Assembly: GCF_029784135.1 (NCBI RefSeq)
Contig: NC_073745.1
Location: 82,741,650-82,805,649 of the forward strand
DNA from: Toxorhynchites rutilus septentrionalis
Lineage: Eukaryota; Arthropoda; Insecta; Diptera; Culicidae
Reading direction: 5' to 3'
DNA length: 64,000 nucleotides
The number at the start of each line of letters is the position of its first letter. The first letter of the stretch is position 1. Both the position numbers and the translations under genes were made by a program. Under the pieces are notes generated by a model, which was not told where the DNA came from, made no database searches, and worked only from the letters and a program-made list of their open reading frames with translations. Shown here piece by piece: positions 49,111-61,281 of this stretch.

Positions 49111-49117
49111 TTTTATA
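49111..49117 (-). promoter_or_regulatory. TATA box of lipase 3
   Basis: TTTTATA on the plus strand (TATAAAA on the minus), 66 bp before the ATG. Confidence 0.6.
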
Positions 49118-50195
49118 CGTCCTCCAAACAAGGTACACTTCAACGCAGACTGTCATTCAAATTGCACCTTCGTTATCACCATGATTGCTTCCCGCCGTGA
49201 GCTTTCGGGCAAATGTAATTTAAAAATTCTACCAGATGATAAGCACCAACAAAATGAGTTCGAAGTAAGTCAAGCCTGCAAACCACACCGGCTAAGATTA
49301 CTTTCCCGACTGGCAAATATTGATACGTTCAAAACTTTCGCGCATTTCACGTTTCCGGTGGACACCTCTCAAATGTAACAACTGAAAACGAAACACGACC
49401 CAAAACAAACTACAAATGACCAAGACTCGAAACATATCTTTATTTGTTTTTTTGGCTGTTTTTGTGATTAAATCTGTCTATCGGCTTTTTTGAGACGGGT
49501 CACCCTCATTTGCATACCGTGTATGATTAATCGCCTGAAGTAGTCCGTAGAGACAAGTTTTGTATCTATCAATACTAATTTGAGATCAGTTCAAGTGGAT
49601 GCTAGTTAAGATAAGTGGGAAATATTGTATCCCTGATACAAACTTCAATTATTCTACCTACCAATGTGAATTGTAAATGCTATTTCATACTGACAACATT
49701 TCAACATTACTAATTAAATTAAAAATTCATATTATTAAATAAAGGTCAGGAATCGAATGTTGTTCGTGACTTGTGAAGGTTTGATGTTTAGAGTTCAATT
49801 ATTTTGAAAATCACGAGGGTCGATAGAAAGTCAATAAACTTCTTGTTGTGATGTCGAAATGCAAAGGCAAACTAAATAAGGTACAAAACAAATCTCACTG
49901 TGCTGTTGTTTGTTGAATAGACAAGAAATGCTATCCATCTGCAACGTACAAAGTATCTTACATTCATTTGGTATCATTTGGTAATGTGAATATTCAAAAA
50001 CATTAAGCATATCTTCCAACTAAACTCATTCATTCCTCTAATAGACTAATTATTGGATTTAAAACTAAGTTAATCATCGATTGGGTTTCCGTTATTGACA
50101 ATTACCGTTTTAATACGCCTCCGGAATGATCGACGGGTTCTGAAAACATTTTCCGAATCCATTTTCATCCAGGCACGTGTTATACACTGCGTTTC
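49118..50195. other. no gene seen
   Basis: No domain or repeat recognised. Confidence 0.5.
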
Positions 50196-50199
50196 ATAA

Positions 50200-50590
50200 C
50201 TGTAGATCCCGAAACCATGTAAACTATAAAAACAGATACAATCAATAATCACGAAAAAAACATTCACTTTCTTCGCAAATGTAATATTTTTCCAAAGAAG
50301 TCTAGCTCATTGCCTTTAATTTCATATATCGATCATCTAGATTGGTTCTGTAGTTATGATTCGTTTAGAATTACAAAAAGAAGAAAAAAATGATACTCCT
50401 AACTATCGGTTAACTTTGAAAAACCATAACTTCAAAAATAAAAAGAACACATCTCTGATTTTGAGATATTATATGTAAAAAATCCTCAGCTTTCTAGAAA
50501 AAATATAAAAAAATATAGCACCCTTGGTCCCGAGACCATGAAAACCACAAAAAACAAATACAATCAATAATAACGGAAATAATTCAACTG
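50200..50590 (-). repeat. two inverted partial copies of the 20.15-kb repeat
   Basis: GATCCCGAAACCATGTAAAC ... ACAATCAATAATCACG at 50206-50255 and TATAGCACCCTTGGTCCCGA ... CAATCAATAATAACG at 50513-50575 match the inverse of 20125-20185. Confidence 0.6.
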
Positions 50591-51390
50591 AAGTTATTTT
50601 TCCTAAAAAGATGATTAGCTTTAATTTGAAATATTGATCATTAGAATCGGCACAGTAGTTCAAAAGTAATAAATTTTTGAAAAAAGGCATTTTGGGAAAA
50701 ACGTAAAAAAACTGATTTTTCGGAACATCGTTAAACGGAAATGGTCACGAAAAAATAAAAAAATACGGGTCCAATTGTTTGCGATAAAGAACAAATCTAC
50801 CTCTTTTCACGAACATCTGAGAACCACTATATCGGTTTGGCATGGATTGGCTGTATAGTTAAATTTCGCACAGATCAAAGTAAAAAGAAGGGAGTAGTTG
50901 AGGAAATGTCGAAGATCAAACCATTGAAAATACTGAATTCGCCCACAAAAAATGGCTCTCATCGAAACCCGTCGTTAAATATAACCTGGCTAGATGCTAC
51001 TAGCACCGAAACCAAAAGATGAAAGCATAATCAAATGGTTGAACGACGAAAGTTTGGATAAAGAAGAAAAATTTAAATAAATACATTCCTGATCGATTTT
51101 TCGATTATTTAGAATGAAAATTTTCTGTTCTGTTCGTATCCTTAGCATTAGCTTCATAGTAACTTTATGTCTTATTTTCAGGTGTTGACAGTTCTCCACT
51201 TTTTGAATTGTTGCCTTTTAATTCATTACAACCATTACATTTTTGTATGTACCTGAAAATAATATTTCAAGTTGGAGAAAAAGTAATCCATTATTTTCGC
51301 GGTAGCAGGCTTTAGCGATCAATATTCCGCGTAATTTCGATCATACAATTTCAAGTTTAGGCTCGTTGTAAAGATGACATTTCACACTAC
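50591..51390. other. no gene seen
   Basis: AT-rich, short frames only. Confidence 0.5.
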
Positions 51391-51397
51391 AAAAATT

Positions 51398-51620
51398 ATT
51401 TTGTGGAAATGGACCGTTTGAAGCTAGCGATTGACCAGAAACGTTCGAAATTAGTCAACAAAGGAGGTGTCAAGAGAAGATTGCAAAAATCTATTACAAG
51501 AGTTTTTCGCCAATAAGCCCAAGACTTCTATGAGAGAGTCATTATGAAGCAACCTTTAGAATGGCAAAAAATTTTCCAACAAAACGGCATCCGATTAATG
51601 GATAACTTTTCCCCCAACCG
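51398..51620 (+). pseudogene. mariner transposase relic
   Basis: VEMDRLKLAIDQKRSKLVNK and GGV match the segment before the second catalytic Asp. After a deletion removing that Asp and the SPDLAPSD region, EFFANKPK, FYER and EWQKIFQQNGIRLMD match the C-terminus in shifted frames. It cannot function. Confidence 0.7.
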
Positions 51621-52450
51621 AATAATAATGATACTAAAGCTAAAATTCTGCTTCAAAATTGGACTTTAAAATTTAATACAGATTTCAATACAGATTTTTT
51701 GAGAAAAATCCTAAGAGACCAAAACATATATTTTACTATGGCCATCCAGGCTACCTGTCCAAATACCATGACGCTGGCCGGATGATTCGTCAAATTTCGA
51801 TGAATTCGAAAATAATATTCAAAGTGGTAAACAAGGATTGGATAATATAATTGCGTAGTTCTACGTCGAAAATATGCGGTCGTGTCCTAGATACAACCCC
51901 TCACATTTTTTTTCCAGATCCAAAACTATTTTAGCATTTCACCGTGACACTCCAACAGCAGCCGCAATTTCGTTTTGCGGTATTTGCGCGTGGGATGAAT
52001 CACGGATGAAAACAACGATTGCAAAAATTCATGAGTACTGTTTACGTTTTGTTTACTCCTAAGTTGTAGAACAAACTCAAGCAACTAAGGGTTTCGTGTT
52101 ACTTCCACATCTCAAATGGCAGTGACTTACGTATAAGGGTGCAATTAATATTTTAAAGATAAAAAAACTAATCTTTCTCAGCTTTCCTAAAGACAATTCA
52201 CCGGAAACACGATGCTGTGGCAGATCGCCCGGCTTCAGTTCTTGAACGAATACGACTTAAAACTAATATCCTCGCATAAAATTTTCCACGTAGCTTAACT
52301 CCAGTTGTTGCGAGCGACGGCGAGTGGACGAATCACGATCTTCAGAGTGCTCATACACACATACACTCCCTCCTATTCTACGCGGCGAGTGACATGAGAT
52401 AGCAAAGTTCCTCGCATCATTGTGGAAGCTACATTACTTTTCAATTTTTT
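51621..52450. other. no gene seen
   Basis: No domain recognised. Confidence 0.5.
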
Positions 52451-52451
52451 T

Positions 52452-53566
52452 TTGACGTAGGATTACGTCTTTCGGGAACATATTGGGGTACAAATTGAAA
52501 AATTAAATTGATCGCATCGTGAAAAATGTCCAATTTCAAACGCTTGTTATTCATTCATTTCATGATGGATTGATGAGATTTTTGCATCAAACGACAATTT
52601 AATTAATCTCCATAACAATTTTTCACATTGAATAAAATAGTATATATCATATAACTAACTATCGAACAATTGAAAAAATTCAACCCCTATCCAAACAGAG
52701 ATACCCAGTCCTGATTGGTCGAAACTGACGTCATTTCTTTTTCGCGCCCGATTCGTTCTCTCACCGGCAAGTTGCATGGCAATCGAGTAGGAGGCGCCTA
52801 CTTCACACATACCGAATGATATAAAAGGAAGGAGCATTCGTGGATCTCATTCATTCTTAGAACGGACGTGGAACGGACAACAACAAGTGGAGAGCAGCAG
52901 CAGTGAAAGCGGCTAATATATAGGCAAGCATAGAAGTTGAGCGGTCAAAATGCGAGCTGTGTCTCACACCGAGCTTCTATGGCAGCATAAGCAGCGGCAA
53001 ACAGTAGCAACGGTTGTTGAAACCGGTCTACTACTAATGGCAGCAGCAAGCATCACGAGCGGATCGTTTCAGGCACGCTCTCTCCGTCAGAAGTGCGAGA
53101 ACGTTTCTTGGCATCGTGAAAGTGCAGTATCGAATCTGAGCGGCCAACAATTGAGCTGTGTCTCACATAAGTGGCAGTAGCAGCAGCAGCGGCGGTAAAC
53201 ATCGAGGCTGAACCTCAACAATCGAGCTGTGTCTCGCATCGGTCCACTACTGTTGGCAACAACAAACATCATGAGTAGAGAGTTTCAGGCATGCTCTCTT
53301 TCTCTACTGCTGCTGCTGCTGCTGCTACTCAGTCAGATTTCTCATTCTTGTTGGACGCTCAGATCGATAAACATATGTGTTTCTAGTGTGCATTGCTGGT
53401 ACTCCTGTTCACATCAACCAATACAATTGGATGCGGTTATGGAGGTAAAGGAGACAAAAGATCCGGTTGAGGAAGAGTGTATCGTAAGGTTCCACATGAC
53501 AACATCCAGTGTATCAAACCCGCTATCCGTTGTTTAGCTCACCGTGATGGTGTCAACGAAACCCTT
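52452..53566 (+). pseudogene. histone H4-derived unit with promoter, copy 1
   Basis: The unit opens with the module GACGTAGGATTACGTC (52455-52470). The promoter has ATTGG (52714-52718), TGACGTCA (52726-52733) and TATAAAAG (52820-52827). A 600-bp leader repeats GAGCTGTGTCTCACAT-like blocks. H4-like text follows from about 53425: GCGYGGKGDKRSG, then RKVPHDNIQCIKPAIRCLAH, RDGVN, matching the H4 N-terminus through the first helices but with a stop and changes. The rest of H4 and the 3' stem-loop are missing. The unit is duplicated at 54454-55466. Confidence 0.75.
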
Positions 53567-53711
53567 GCAAACCGACGCACAGAAGCCGAAGAGCCTCCAT
53601 AAAATGATATAAAACTACGATCAAAAATACGGTTTACTTTTACATTTTCTTTGATCATGTGCAACTAACAGGAAACTTATCACGTCAGAAACATACTTTC
53701 CATCAACCAAC

Positions 53712-53740
53712 CTGACTGGATGCGGTAAGGGAGGCCAATG
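53712..53740 (+). pseudogene. third histone H4 N-terminal fragment
   Basis: LTGCGKGGQ then a stop resembles the H4 start (TGRGKGGK), with the same CATCAACCAAC-type upstream text as at 55330. The adjoining (TA)n array cuts it off. Confidence 0.55.
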
Positions 53741-53749
53741 ACATATGTA

Positions 53750-53972
<223 letters not shown>

Positions 53973-54114
53973 CGAAACGGCTCCGGTCATGCCTCAAAGA
54001 ATTTTCTAAAATAATATTTTGGCGATGCCTTTGCGCGAACTACACGGGCGAGTAGCACCATAACAGCAAATCAAATGTCGAAGTTCATCGCTATTCGGTT
54101 CGGCGTCGGTTTAA

Positions 54115-54300
54115 CCCTTTCATTACGGCAGTGTGCTCCGCCGAAGTGCTACCCCTGTACGAAGCACTGCGCCGAAAAGTATGCACATCGCACTGGTGTG
54201 ATCGAAGAGCAGTATGAATTTCATGTCGTCTAAAGACGACGCTCGTATACACAGCTCGTCGCGCGGATGTCGTCTATAGACGACGCTCGTAACGGAAGGG
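54115..54300 (-). mobile_element. TTAA-flanked MITE (piggyBac type), copy 2
   Basis: TTAA (54111-54114), CCCTTTCATTACGGCAG ... CTCGTAACGGAAGGG, TTAA (54301-54304). It is 186 bp and inverted relative to 9755-9939, with the same two GTCGTC...GACGAC palindromes. It lies between the two H4-derived units. Confidence 0.9.
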
Positions 54301-54453
54301 TTAACCATCAATAACTACGCATGGCAACATTGACATCTGGCAATTTTCATATAAGATTTTTCCCCCGCATGTGGAAAAAGTGGTTTGTCATGTACATAAA
54401 AGCGCAGCGTAGTATGTCAACTGCTTCCCGGTTAGAAAATAAATGAGCGACCC

Positions 54454-55466
54454 GTCCAATTTCAAACGCTTATTACTCATTCATTTCATGATGGATTGAT
54501 TAGATGTTTGCATCATACGTTGTCGGCACTCCATAATAAGTTTTCACATTGAATGAAATAATATATATCATGTAACTAATAATCGAACAATTAAAAAATC
54601 TCAACCACTATCCAAACAGAAGATACCTAGGCCTGATTGATCGAAATTGACGTCATTTCTTTTTCACGCCCGATTCGTTCGTTCACCGGCAAGCTGCATG
54701 ACAATCGAGTAGGAGGCGCCTACTTCACACATACCAAATGATATAAAAGGATGGAGCGTTCGTGGATTTTATTCATTTCTACAACGGACGTGGAACGGAC
54801 AACAGTGGAGAGCAGCAGCAGTGGACGCGGCTAATATATAGACGAGCATCGAAGCTGTGTGGTCAATAGGCTAGCTGTGCCTCACATCAAGCTTCTATGG
54901 CAGTATAAGCATCGGCAAACTACTACTATACTACTGGCAGCAGCAAACATCGCGAGCGGAGCATTTTGGGCACGCTCTCTCCATCAGAAGTGCGAGCACA
55001 CGCTTCTTGGAATCGTGAAAGTGCAGCAGTGAACTTCAAGACGAGCATCGAATCTGAGCGGCCAACAATTGAGCTGTGTCTCATATCGAACTTAAGTGGC
55101 AGTAGCAGCAGCAGCGGCGGTAAACATCGAGGCCTAACATCAATCGAGCTGTGTCCCGCATCGGTCCAGTACTGATGGCAACAGCAAACATCATGAGCAG
55201 AAAGTTTCAGGCATGTTCTCTCTTTCTGCTGATGCTGCTACTCAGTCAGATTTCTCATTTTGTTCGACGCTCAGATCGGTAAACATATATGTTTTTAGTG
55301 TTTTAAGTGTGGTCACATCAGATCAACATCAACCAACATGACTTCATGCGGCAAGGAAGGCAAAGGAGGATCGAAGCGTATCGCAAGGTTCTACATGACA
55401 ATATCCAGTGTATCAAACTCGCTATTCGCCGTTTAGCTCGACGTGATGGTGTCAACGAAAACCACT
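54454..55466 (+). pseudogene. histone H4-derived unit with promoter, copy 2
   Basis: Direct copy of 52528-53566 at an offset of about 1.9 kb. TGACGTCA at 54648-54655 and TATAAAAG at 54742-54749 are kept; the ATTGG box has become ATTGA. The ATG at 55338 opens MTSCGKEGKGG. Text then continues in shifted frames as RKVLHDNIQCIKLAIRRLAR, RDGVN, close to H4. It is truncated and broken. Confidence 0.75.
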
Positions 55467-56315
55467 AAAATAAAAACAGAAATAAGCAGCAGCGGCTCCG
55501 AAAAAGCTACCGCTGCCAAAAAAACAACAGAAGTGAATTGTTGTTGACAAATAGCCTAACGTCGATAACATATGAGGACATAACTTCAAATCTCACCTAG
55601 TGACAAACTATAGTCACGCCATTCGCCTGTAGGAATGCAGTGACTTGAGCCATCTCACCTCATTCGCCGTGCGGAATAAAGGGGACTGTTAGACCAAAGC
55701 CAAGTATTTGACTCTTTTTGACAGATAAAATTTAATCAACGTGAACTGATCAAATATATTCGACACAATATTCAATTATTCGATGCCTAAAATATTTTTT
55801 CGGTCTGTTCGTCAATCCTGTTGGAACATGGTTAGATTACCTTGAATATTTCTGTCGATTTTTTCCATGTTCGATTTTTGTCATTGTTTGTATGTCTTTT
55901 TAAAGTTAAATTGTAATGAAAAACTACATAACTTTAATTTTGACGCATGGCATGAATCACGCCGGTTCTGTTAGAGTCAGAGTGCGATGGAAAATCAAAC
56001 AGCAAACAAAACCGTTCTGTATTCTGTATAGAAATGATTCTCCCACTATTGAGGCTTGTATAGCATGTCCCATTAAACTTATGTTCATTGTGTATTACCA
56101 ATGCACATCGTCATATCCGATTAAACTGACAACCAACTGCTTATGTCGACAGCAGACTTCCGAGAAACACTTACACATGTGCACGCGATGTTCAAATACC
56201 ATTTTTTGTTGTATACGAACATGCTTTTCGCTAGTGTTGGATGTTCATCCCAAACATGCACAATGACATTTCTTTGAAGATTTTTTTTGTCTGTTATAGT
56301 GACTTTCAACACATT
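55467..56315. other. no gene seen
   Basis: Short frames only (55916-56266 has no domain). Confidence 0.5.
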
Positions 56316-56317
56316 TT

Positions 56318-56412
56318 GGCTGGGTCGCAATTTTTTACTTCTATTTTTGGAAAAATGTCTGGAGTGAGAATTGAACTCGTGCCCTTTAACGTGAGAGGCA
56401 GATAGTCTCCTC
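56318..56412 (-). mobile_element. second tRNA-derived SINE family, copy 2
   Basis: The minus strand reads CTGCCTCTCACGTTAAAGGG, CACGAGTTCAATTCTCACTC, then CATTTTTCCAAAAATAGAAG, as in 46820-46945. Confidence 0.6.
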
Positions 56413-56795
56413 AAACTTTGAAAAATACTTTTTCACAGAAACTAACTAGAAATTTAGTTCAAAGCCTCTGAGTTCATGCACATTTTGCAAGTCTGAATAA
56501 ATAATCCATAGTTCTTTCCCGTGAGTAGAAATCATTCTCCGAATAGAAAAAAGCTTTCTATGAGATTTTTTTTTGCGTGCATGATGCCAATTTATGTCTG
56601 GGGAACCGAATGCACAGCGGGGCGACGTCATACAAATGCTGGCCAAATAAATAAATAAATTCCCAAACATTTGTTTTAGATGCATGTTTACAGGAGAGTT
56701 GGCACCTATTCTTGGTATTTTAACGTGGGTAACTGAACATCTCCGTCACGCTCTATTCAATTTTAGTACTTGTTCAAAATGCAAAAATTGTGCTC

Positions 56796-57060
56796 CTCTG
56801 GTCGAGTGGTTAGCGTCACACATTATCATGCCAGGGGTTCGGGTTCGATTCCCGTTCTGGTCGGTTGGTCGGTTTCGTCGAAGAAATTTTCTCCGACCTG
56901 TACTGTGGTCACGCGTATTCTAAAGCTTGCCCCTCAGTATGCCTTCAAAGCGTGTTATTTGGCATAGAAAAATTGACAAGTAATACTACGTTGAGACGGT
57001 GAAGTTCTTCTAGGAACGTTAGAGCCATTTAAGAAGAAGAAGAAGAAGAAGAAGAAGAGA
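56796..57060 (+). mobile_element. tRNA-derived SINE (Feilai-like), copy 2
   Basis: A box TGGTCGAGTGGTTAGCGTC, B box GGTTCGATTCCC, shared body (CTGTGGTCACGCGTATTCTA, GCGTGTTATTTGGCATAG) and an (AAG)n tail at 57032-57060. More complete than copy 1. Confidence 0.85.
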
Positions 57061-57670
57061 CTTGTTCAAAAAGCTAATAATAGCGGATGTTACATAAATT
57101 CAATTTATAAATGCGTGCACTAAATAATGATATCAATTGTGAGATGATGATGATGACCCACCTCATACCTCTACAAAGGTTTGAACTGGCCGATTTATCT
57201 AATAGATAATATTTATTTTTAACCAAATTAAGATATCAGTATTATAAAACCAAAGAGCGAACTGACTCTGTCGCAGGCATGAATTTCTATTAATCGAACA
57301 TCATAAATAGGCAAAACCTTTAAAAGAAAAACAATGGTCCTATCCGTATCGATATTATCATAATGATAATCCCAACTTCAGAATCGAACCCAATATCTAA
57401 AAGTGTCTACTTAGAACATGATAGAGATCTGCCACATTCTGAAATACTCGATATAACCATCTTATAAAAAGATGGTTTACGACAATTCTGAATTAGCTAT
57501 CCCCATTCCAGTTTCCACTCCAGACCCACATAAAAATTTCATTATGTATCAGTGTTCTGCTAGTGTTCCATTAACATAGTCCAGGCCCACCAAACGCGCG
57601 CGAGGCTCAAACTTTCGTAGACAACGCTTATTATTTTTTTTTACAATATACATTAACAAAACAACAACAA
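57061..57670. other. no gene seen
   Basis: No recognised feature. Confidence 0.5.
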
Positions 57671-57675
57671 AAAAA

Positions 57676-59884
57676 TCATCATCATCAGTACGAACATGGT
57701 AGTTTAACCTGTAAATAAATTTTATTAATTTTGATCAATTGAAAACATAAATGGATGATTTTACAAAACAGATTTTACGTGTGAAATACACATTTTCTTG
57801 AACTCTGCCATTGTTGCCGCACGCTTAATTTCTCTGGGCATCGAATTGAAGAAATTTATACCTTTATATAACAACGAGTTCTACGACCTACTAAACATAA
57901 AGTTGGGTGTTCTTGCATCATTCGTGTTTCTTGTATTGTATCTATGAACATCACTTCCTCTTTCAACTCGATCACACAAATATCGAGGCAGCATATCGTT
58001 TAAAATTTTGAAGATGAACACCATTGTCATGTAATAAATTCTCTGCCTCACAGGTAGCCACTGTAGCGCGTCCAACATCAAACTAGAGGAAGTGTATCTA
58101 CTACATCTTAAAATCAAACATAAAGTAATGTTTTGTAAACGCTGCAATCTCGTTGCGTATTATTTGCAAGGAATAGGATCGACGAGCAAAAATCTATGTG
58201 CGGTGAAATCAATGATTTGTACAATTTAATTTTACTGTTTATTGTCAACTCCGCCTTGTCAACTTGTCAACAAAACGCCGTACTTCTTGGCAATCTTTTT
58301 GATGACATTATTGATGTGAGACTTGAAAGTTAACGTGTCATCAATAATAACTCCTAAGTATTTGATTTCATTCACGCGTTCTAATGTCTCACCATCTATT
58401 TCAAAATTTACGTCAATACTGGAGTTTGCTGCAGAAACGAGCATGTATTTTGTTTTGCCAACATTTAACTTAAATTGTTTAAATTTAAGCCACTGACCAG
58501 AGAATGCAAATCTTCGTCTATGTGTTCCGCGGTTTCTTTTATATCCTTAGCTGCGGTGAACAGGACAGTATCGTCCGCGAACAAATTAATGTCACAGTAT
58601 CGTAAAACTCGTCGCAGATCATTTATGTATAAAATAAACAAAATGGGCCCTAAAACACTTCCCTGTGGCACCCCGAGTGAGTTGCCAATGGGATCGGAAA
58701 CAGAATCATTGAAACGAGTCTTTTGAGTTCTATCGCACAAATAGCTTTCAAACCATTTGTACGCCATCCCTACAATTCCAATGCGCTTCAGTGTTTGTAA
58801 CAAAAAGGGCCTAGAAATTGTTTCAAAAGCGCGTTTAAGATCCAGAAATACCCCAAATATAGTCTCTTTCGCCTCTATATTCTCCTTCCATTTTGCTAAT
58901 ACCAGATTCATCGCGGTTTCACTAGAGTGTCTCTCTCGACATCCCGACTGTTCTGGTATTAGCAAACTGTTATTATCTATAAAATGTATCAGCTGACCTT
59001 TCACAACAAGTTCTAACAGTTTCTCTAATATGTGCAGCAAGTTAATAGGGCGGTACTCTTCGGCTTTATGCGTTCCATTAACTTTAGGGATTGGAATCAC
59101 AAGGGATTCCTTCCAAACCATTGGCACTTACCCAGTTCAAGAGTCATTTATCAGGTCCAGCAGATCGTGTCCAATGATGTGAAAGCAATCTTGAATCACT
59201 TTCGCGTTGATATTATCGGTACCAGCCGATTTTTGCAATGAAAAACAGATACCTTTCAACTCAACAAAAGTGATAGGTGAAAAACAATCTAATCTGCAAT
59301 TGATAGTAATCGGCTGTATTATTTCGTCAGGTTCTCTGACCAACGCAATACTTTGGCTGATCAGCAGAACACTAATAACGAAATAACTGTTCAATTTCTC
59401 TGCAATAATTTGGTCTGACTTGGTTCTTCTGACCCTCCGAAAACTATGGAACGCGGTATACTATTTTTCGAATTTAATAATGTTTTTAATATTCTCCAAG
59501 ACTACCTTTACTATTATTTTGATGTTCATCGATTTTCCTCTGTATATATTCACATCTAGTCTTTTTCAAGGCCCGTGAATATATGTTCCGCGCTAAGGTG
59601 TACATGTTCCAATGGTTTTCTGAATTAGTTCTCAAAAACTTTTTGTACTTTTTGTCTCTTTTGCGATTGAGATCCAAAATCAGATCCAAAGAGTACCAGC
59701 TGATCGAATTGTTCAAATCAATATGTTTTTCAACTACTAATTTATTCGTACACTCTCTCAAAATATTAGATAGAACTTTATCATTCAGATGTCCAGTCAT
59801 TGCTACAAAATCCAGGCTTGCCGACACAAGCTGATGTAGGATCTTATACCAGGGAATTGATACGGTTTCACAAATAAACTTCAC
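57676..59884 (-). mobile_element. 5'-truncated non-LTR retrotransposon (LINE)
   Basis: The minus strand carries the reverse transcriptase and C-terminal part of ORF2 and ends in a GATGATGAT-type tail at about 57688-57676. No endonuclease domain is present. The right edge touches the presumed LTR end of Ty3/gypsy copy 2. The class is CR1/Jockey-like by the C-terminal LDALQWLPVRQRIYYM motif. Confidence 0.8.
57881..59884 (-). pseudogene. LINE ORF2 remnant (reverse transcriptase)
   Basis: Segments in three frames: 59884-59486 (helical region upstream of RT), 59127-58465 (RT: VIPIPK, EYRPINLL, EQSGCRERHSSETA, LDLKRAFETI, GVPQGSVLGPILFILYIND, catalytic FADDTVLF), 58444-58259 (KYLGVIIDDTLTFKSHI) and 58147-57881 (LDALQWLPVRQRIYYM, HRYNTRN). 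Stops and frameshifts separate them, so no functional enzyme is made. The enzyme would copy LINE RNA at a nicked target. Confidence 0.85.
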
Positions 59885-60036
59885 GGTATAAATTTTGAAT
59901 TAAAGTTCAACACCTTTGTTCACATCCGTACGTGGCTATAGATACTTTCAAACTGAAGTCTCCCGCGCTCTGGCTTACACAATCTTGCTCGGGTTCCCTC
60001 TCTCTATTCTCCTAACAATAAATACAAGACTCTACA
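59885..60036 (-). repeat. putative 3' LTR of Ty3/gypsy copy 2
   Basis: Starts TGTAGAGTCTTG directly after the polypurine tract. The right end in the minus sense is set only by the start of LINE sequence and may be truncated. Confidence 0.5.
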
Positions 60037-61012
60037 ATCCCTCTCCTAGTCTACGGTAAAATAAAAAAAAATTAACGTGTTGATGTAGGAATTGTAAACA
60101 AAAATCATGAATACAGCAAAACATCAAATTACAAGTTATACCGCGATGGCATTTTCCGAGTTCTTGAAGGTCATTCCACTGGACCCAGCTCTCCATCTCC
60201 TGTTTGAGACATATCTCGATGATCCGCTCGATATTTATCAAGTTTTCCAGATACGTTGTTTTTAAGCATGACAGAGTCGCCGACCTCGATGATGTTTTTG
60301 CACGTCTGTGGTTATCAGCGTAGATTTTCCCTCTCATCTTTTTGATGGCATCAGTGTCCTTAACGCCCTGTTCTTGGCGCAACGCTGGTTCTGTCCTTAG
60401 AGATGGTAATAAATCCTTGACTGGGCGACCTGTGAGCAGTTCCAAAGGTGCTTTCTCTGTTACAGAATGCGGCGAGGTGTTGGACATGTACACGTAGTCC
60501 TTCAATGCCTTTCGCCAATCCGAATGAGTAGCTTTTCCAAGTCGCAGTGCTCTTAGGATACCTTGGTTTTGGCGCTCGACAAGGCCATTCATTTGTGGCC
60601 AATATGGTATCGTTCTAATGAGTCTAATATTTTTGGTTTTGCAGTAAAGAGCGAACTCCTCACATGAGAATGGCGGTCCATTATCGCAACGGATTGTTTC
60701 GGGATATGCTTGCTGGTTGAATATCTGTTCAAGAGCATCAATAGTTTTGGCAGCATTCGTGTTTCGCATTTCAATCACTTTTAAAAAACGACTGAAATAG
60801 TCTACGACAACTAAGAATATCGAACATTCTTTTGCAGAAAAGAAATCTATCGCTATGTCTTGCCATGCTCGATCCGGGATTTCCTTGCGAATCATTGGTT
60901 CCGGTGGTAACTGTCTGCTAACTGCTGTGCATCCAATACAACCTTGGATTCTATCCGAAGCATCCCTGTCCATACAGGGCCACCAAACTTTTTCTCGTAG
61001 GATTCTACGCAT
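60032..61012 (-). pseudogene. integrase of Ty3/gypsy copy 2
   Basis: The frame starts MRRILREKVWWPCMD. A zinc-binding CIGC pair at residues 25-28 follows; the preceding His part is in another frame, upstream of a shift near 61020. The catalytic core has Asp in AIDFFSAK, Asp in RCDNGPPF and Glu in GLVERQNQ. The C-terminus runs to the polypurine tract. Integrase inserts the cDNA into the genome. The core is intact but detached from RT by the shift, so the polyprotein is broken. Linking sequence at 61280-61020 (ending VPVKLRQRTLDIAHRG) is the RNase H-integrase spacer. Confidence 0.85.
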
Positions 61013-61281
61013 GGTTACGGCTCCCGGTATCCACGATGGGCGATATCTAGGGTTCGTTGTCTTAGCTTAACTGGTACCACAATCCTATCGTTCCGCACTA
61101 GAACACCTCCGATGACCCCCAACTCATTGCTAAACGCCTGATATCTGTACAGATTATTTGGCCATTCTCCGGTACCAAGTGCTTTCATAACAGCACCAAG
61201 CGTCTCGTCTGTTTTAGTCTCGTTTCGTATTTCCTCCTCCGCAATTACAGATGGGCCTTCTCCTACAGCAAATAAGAAATG

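Noticed and set aside
51874..52062. Separate gene at 51.9 kb
   Set aside because: No domain and too short; lies in mariner-relic debris.
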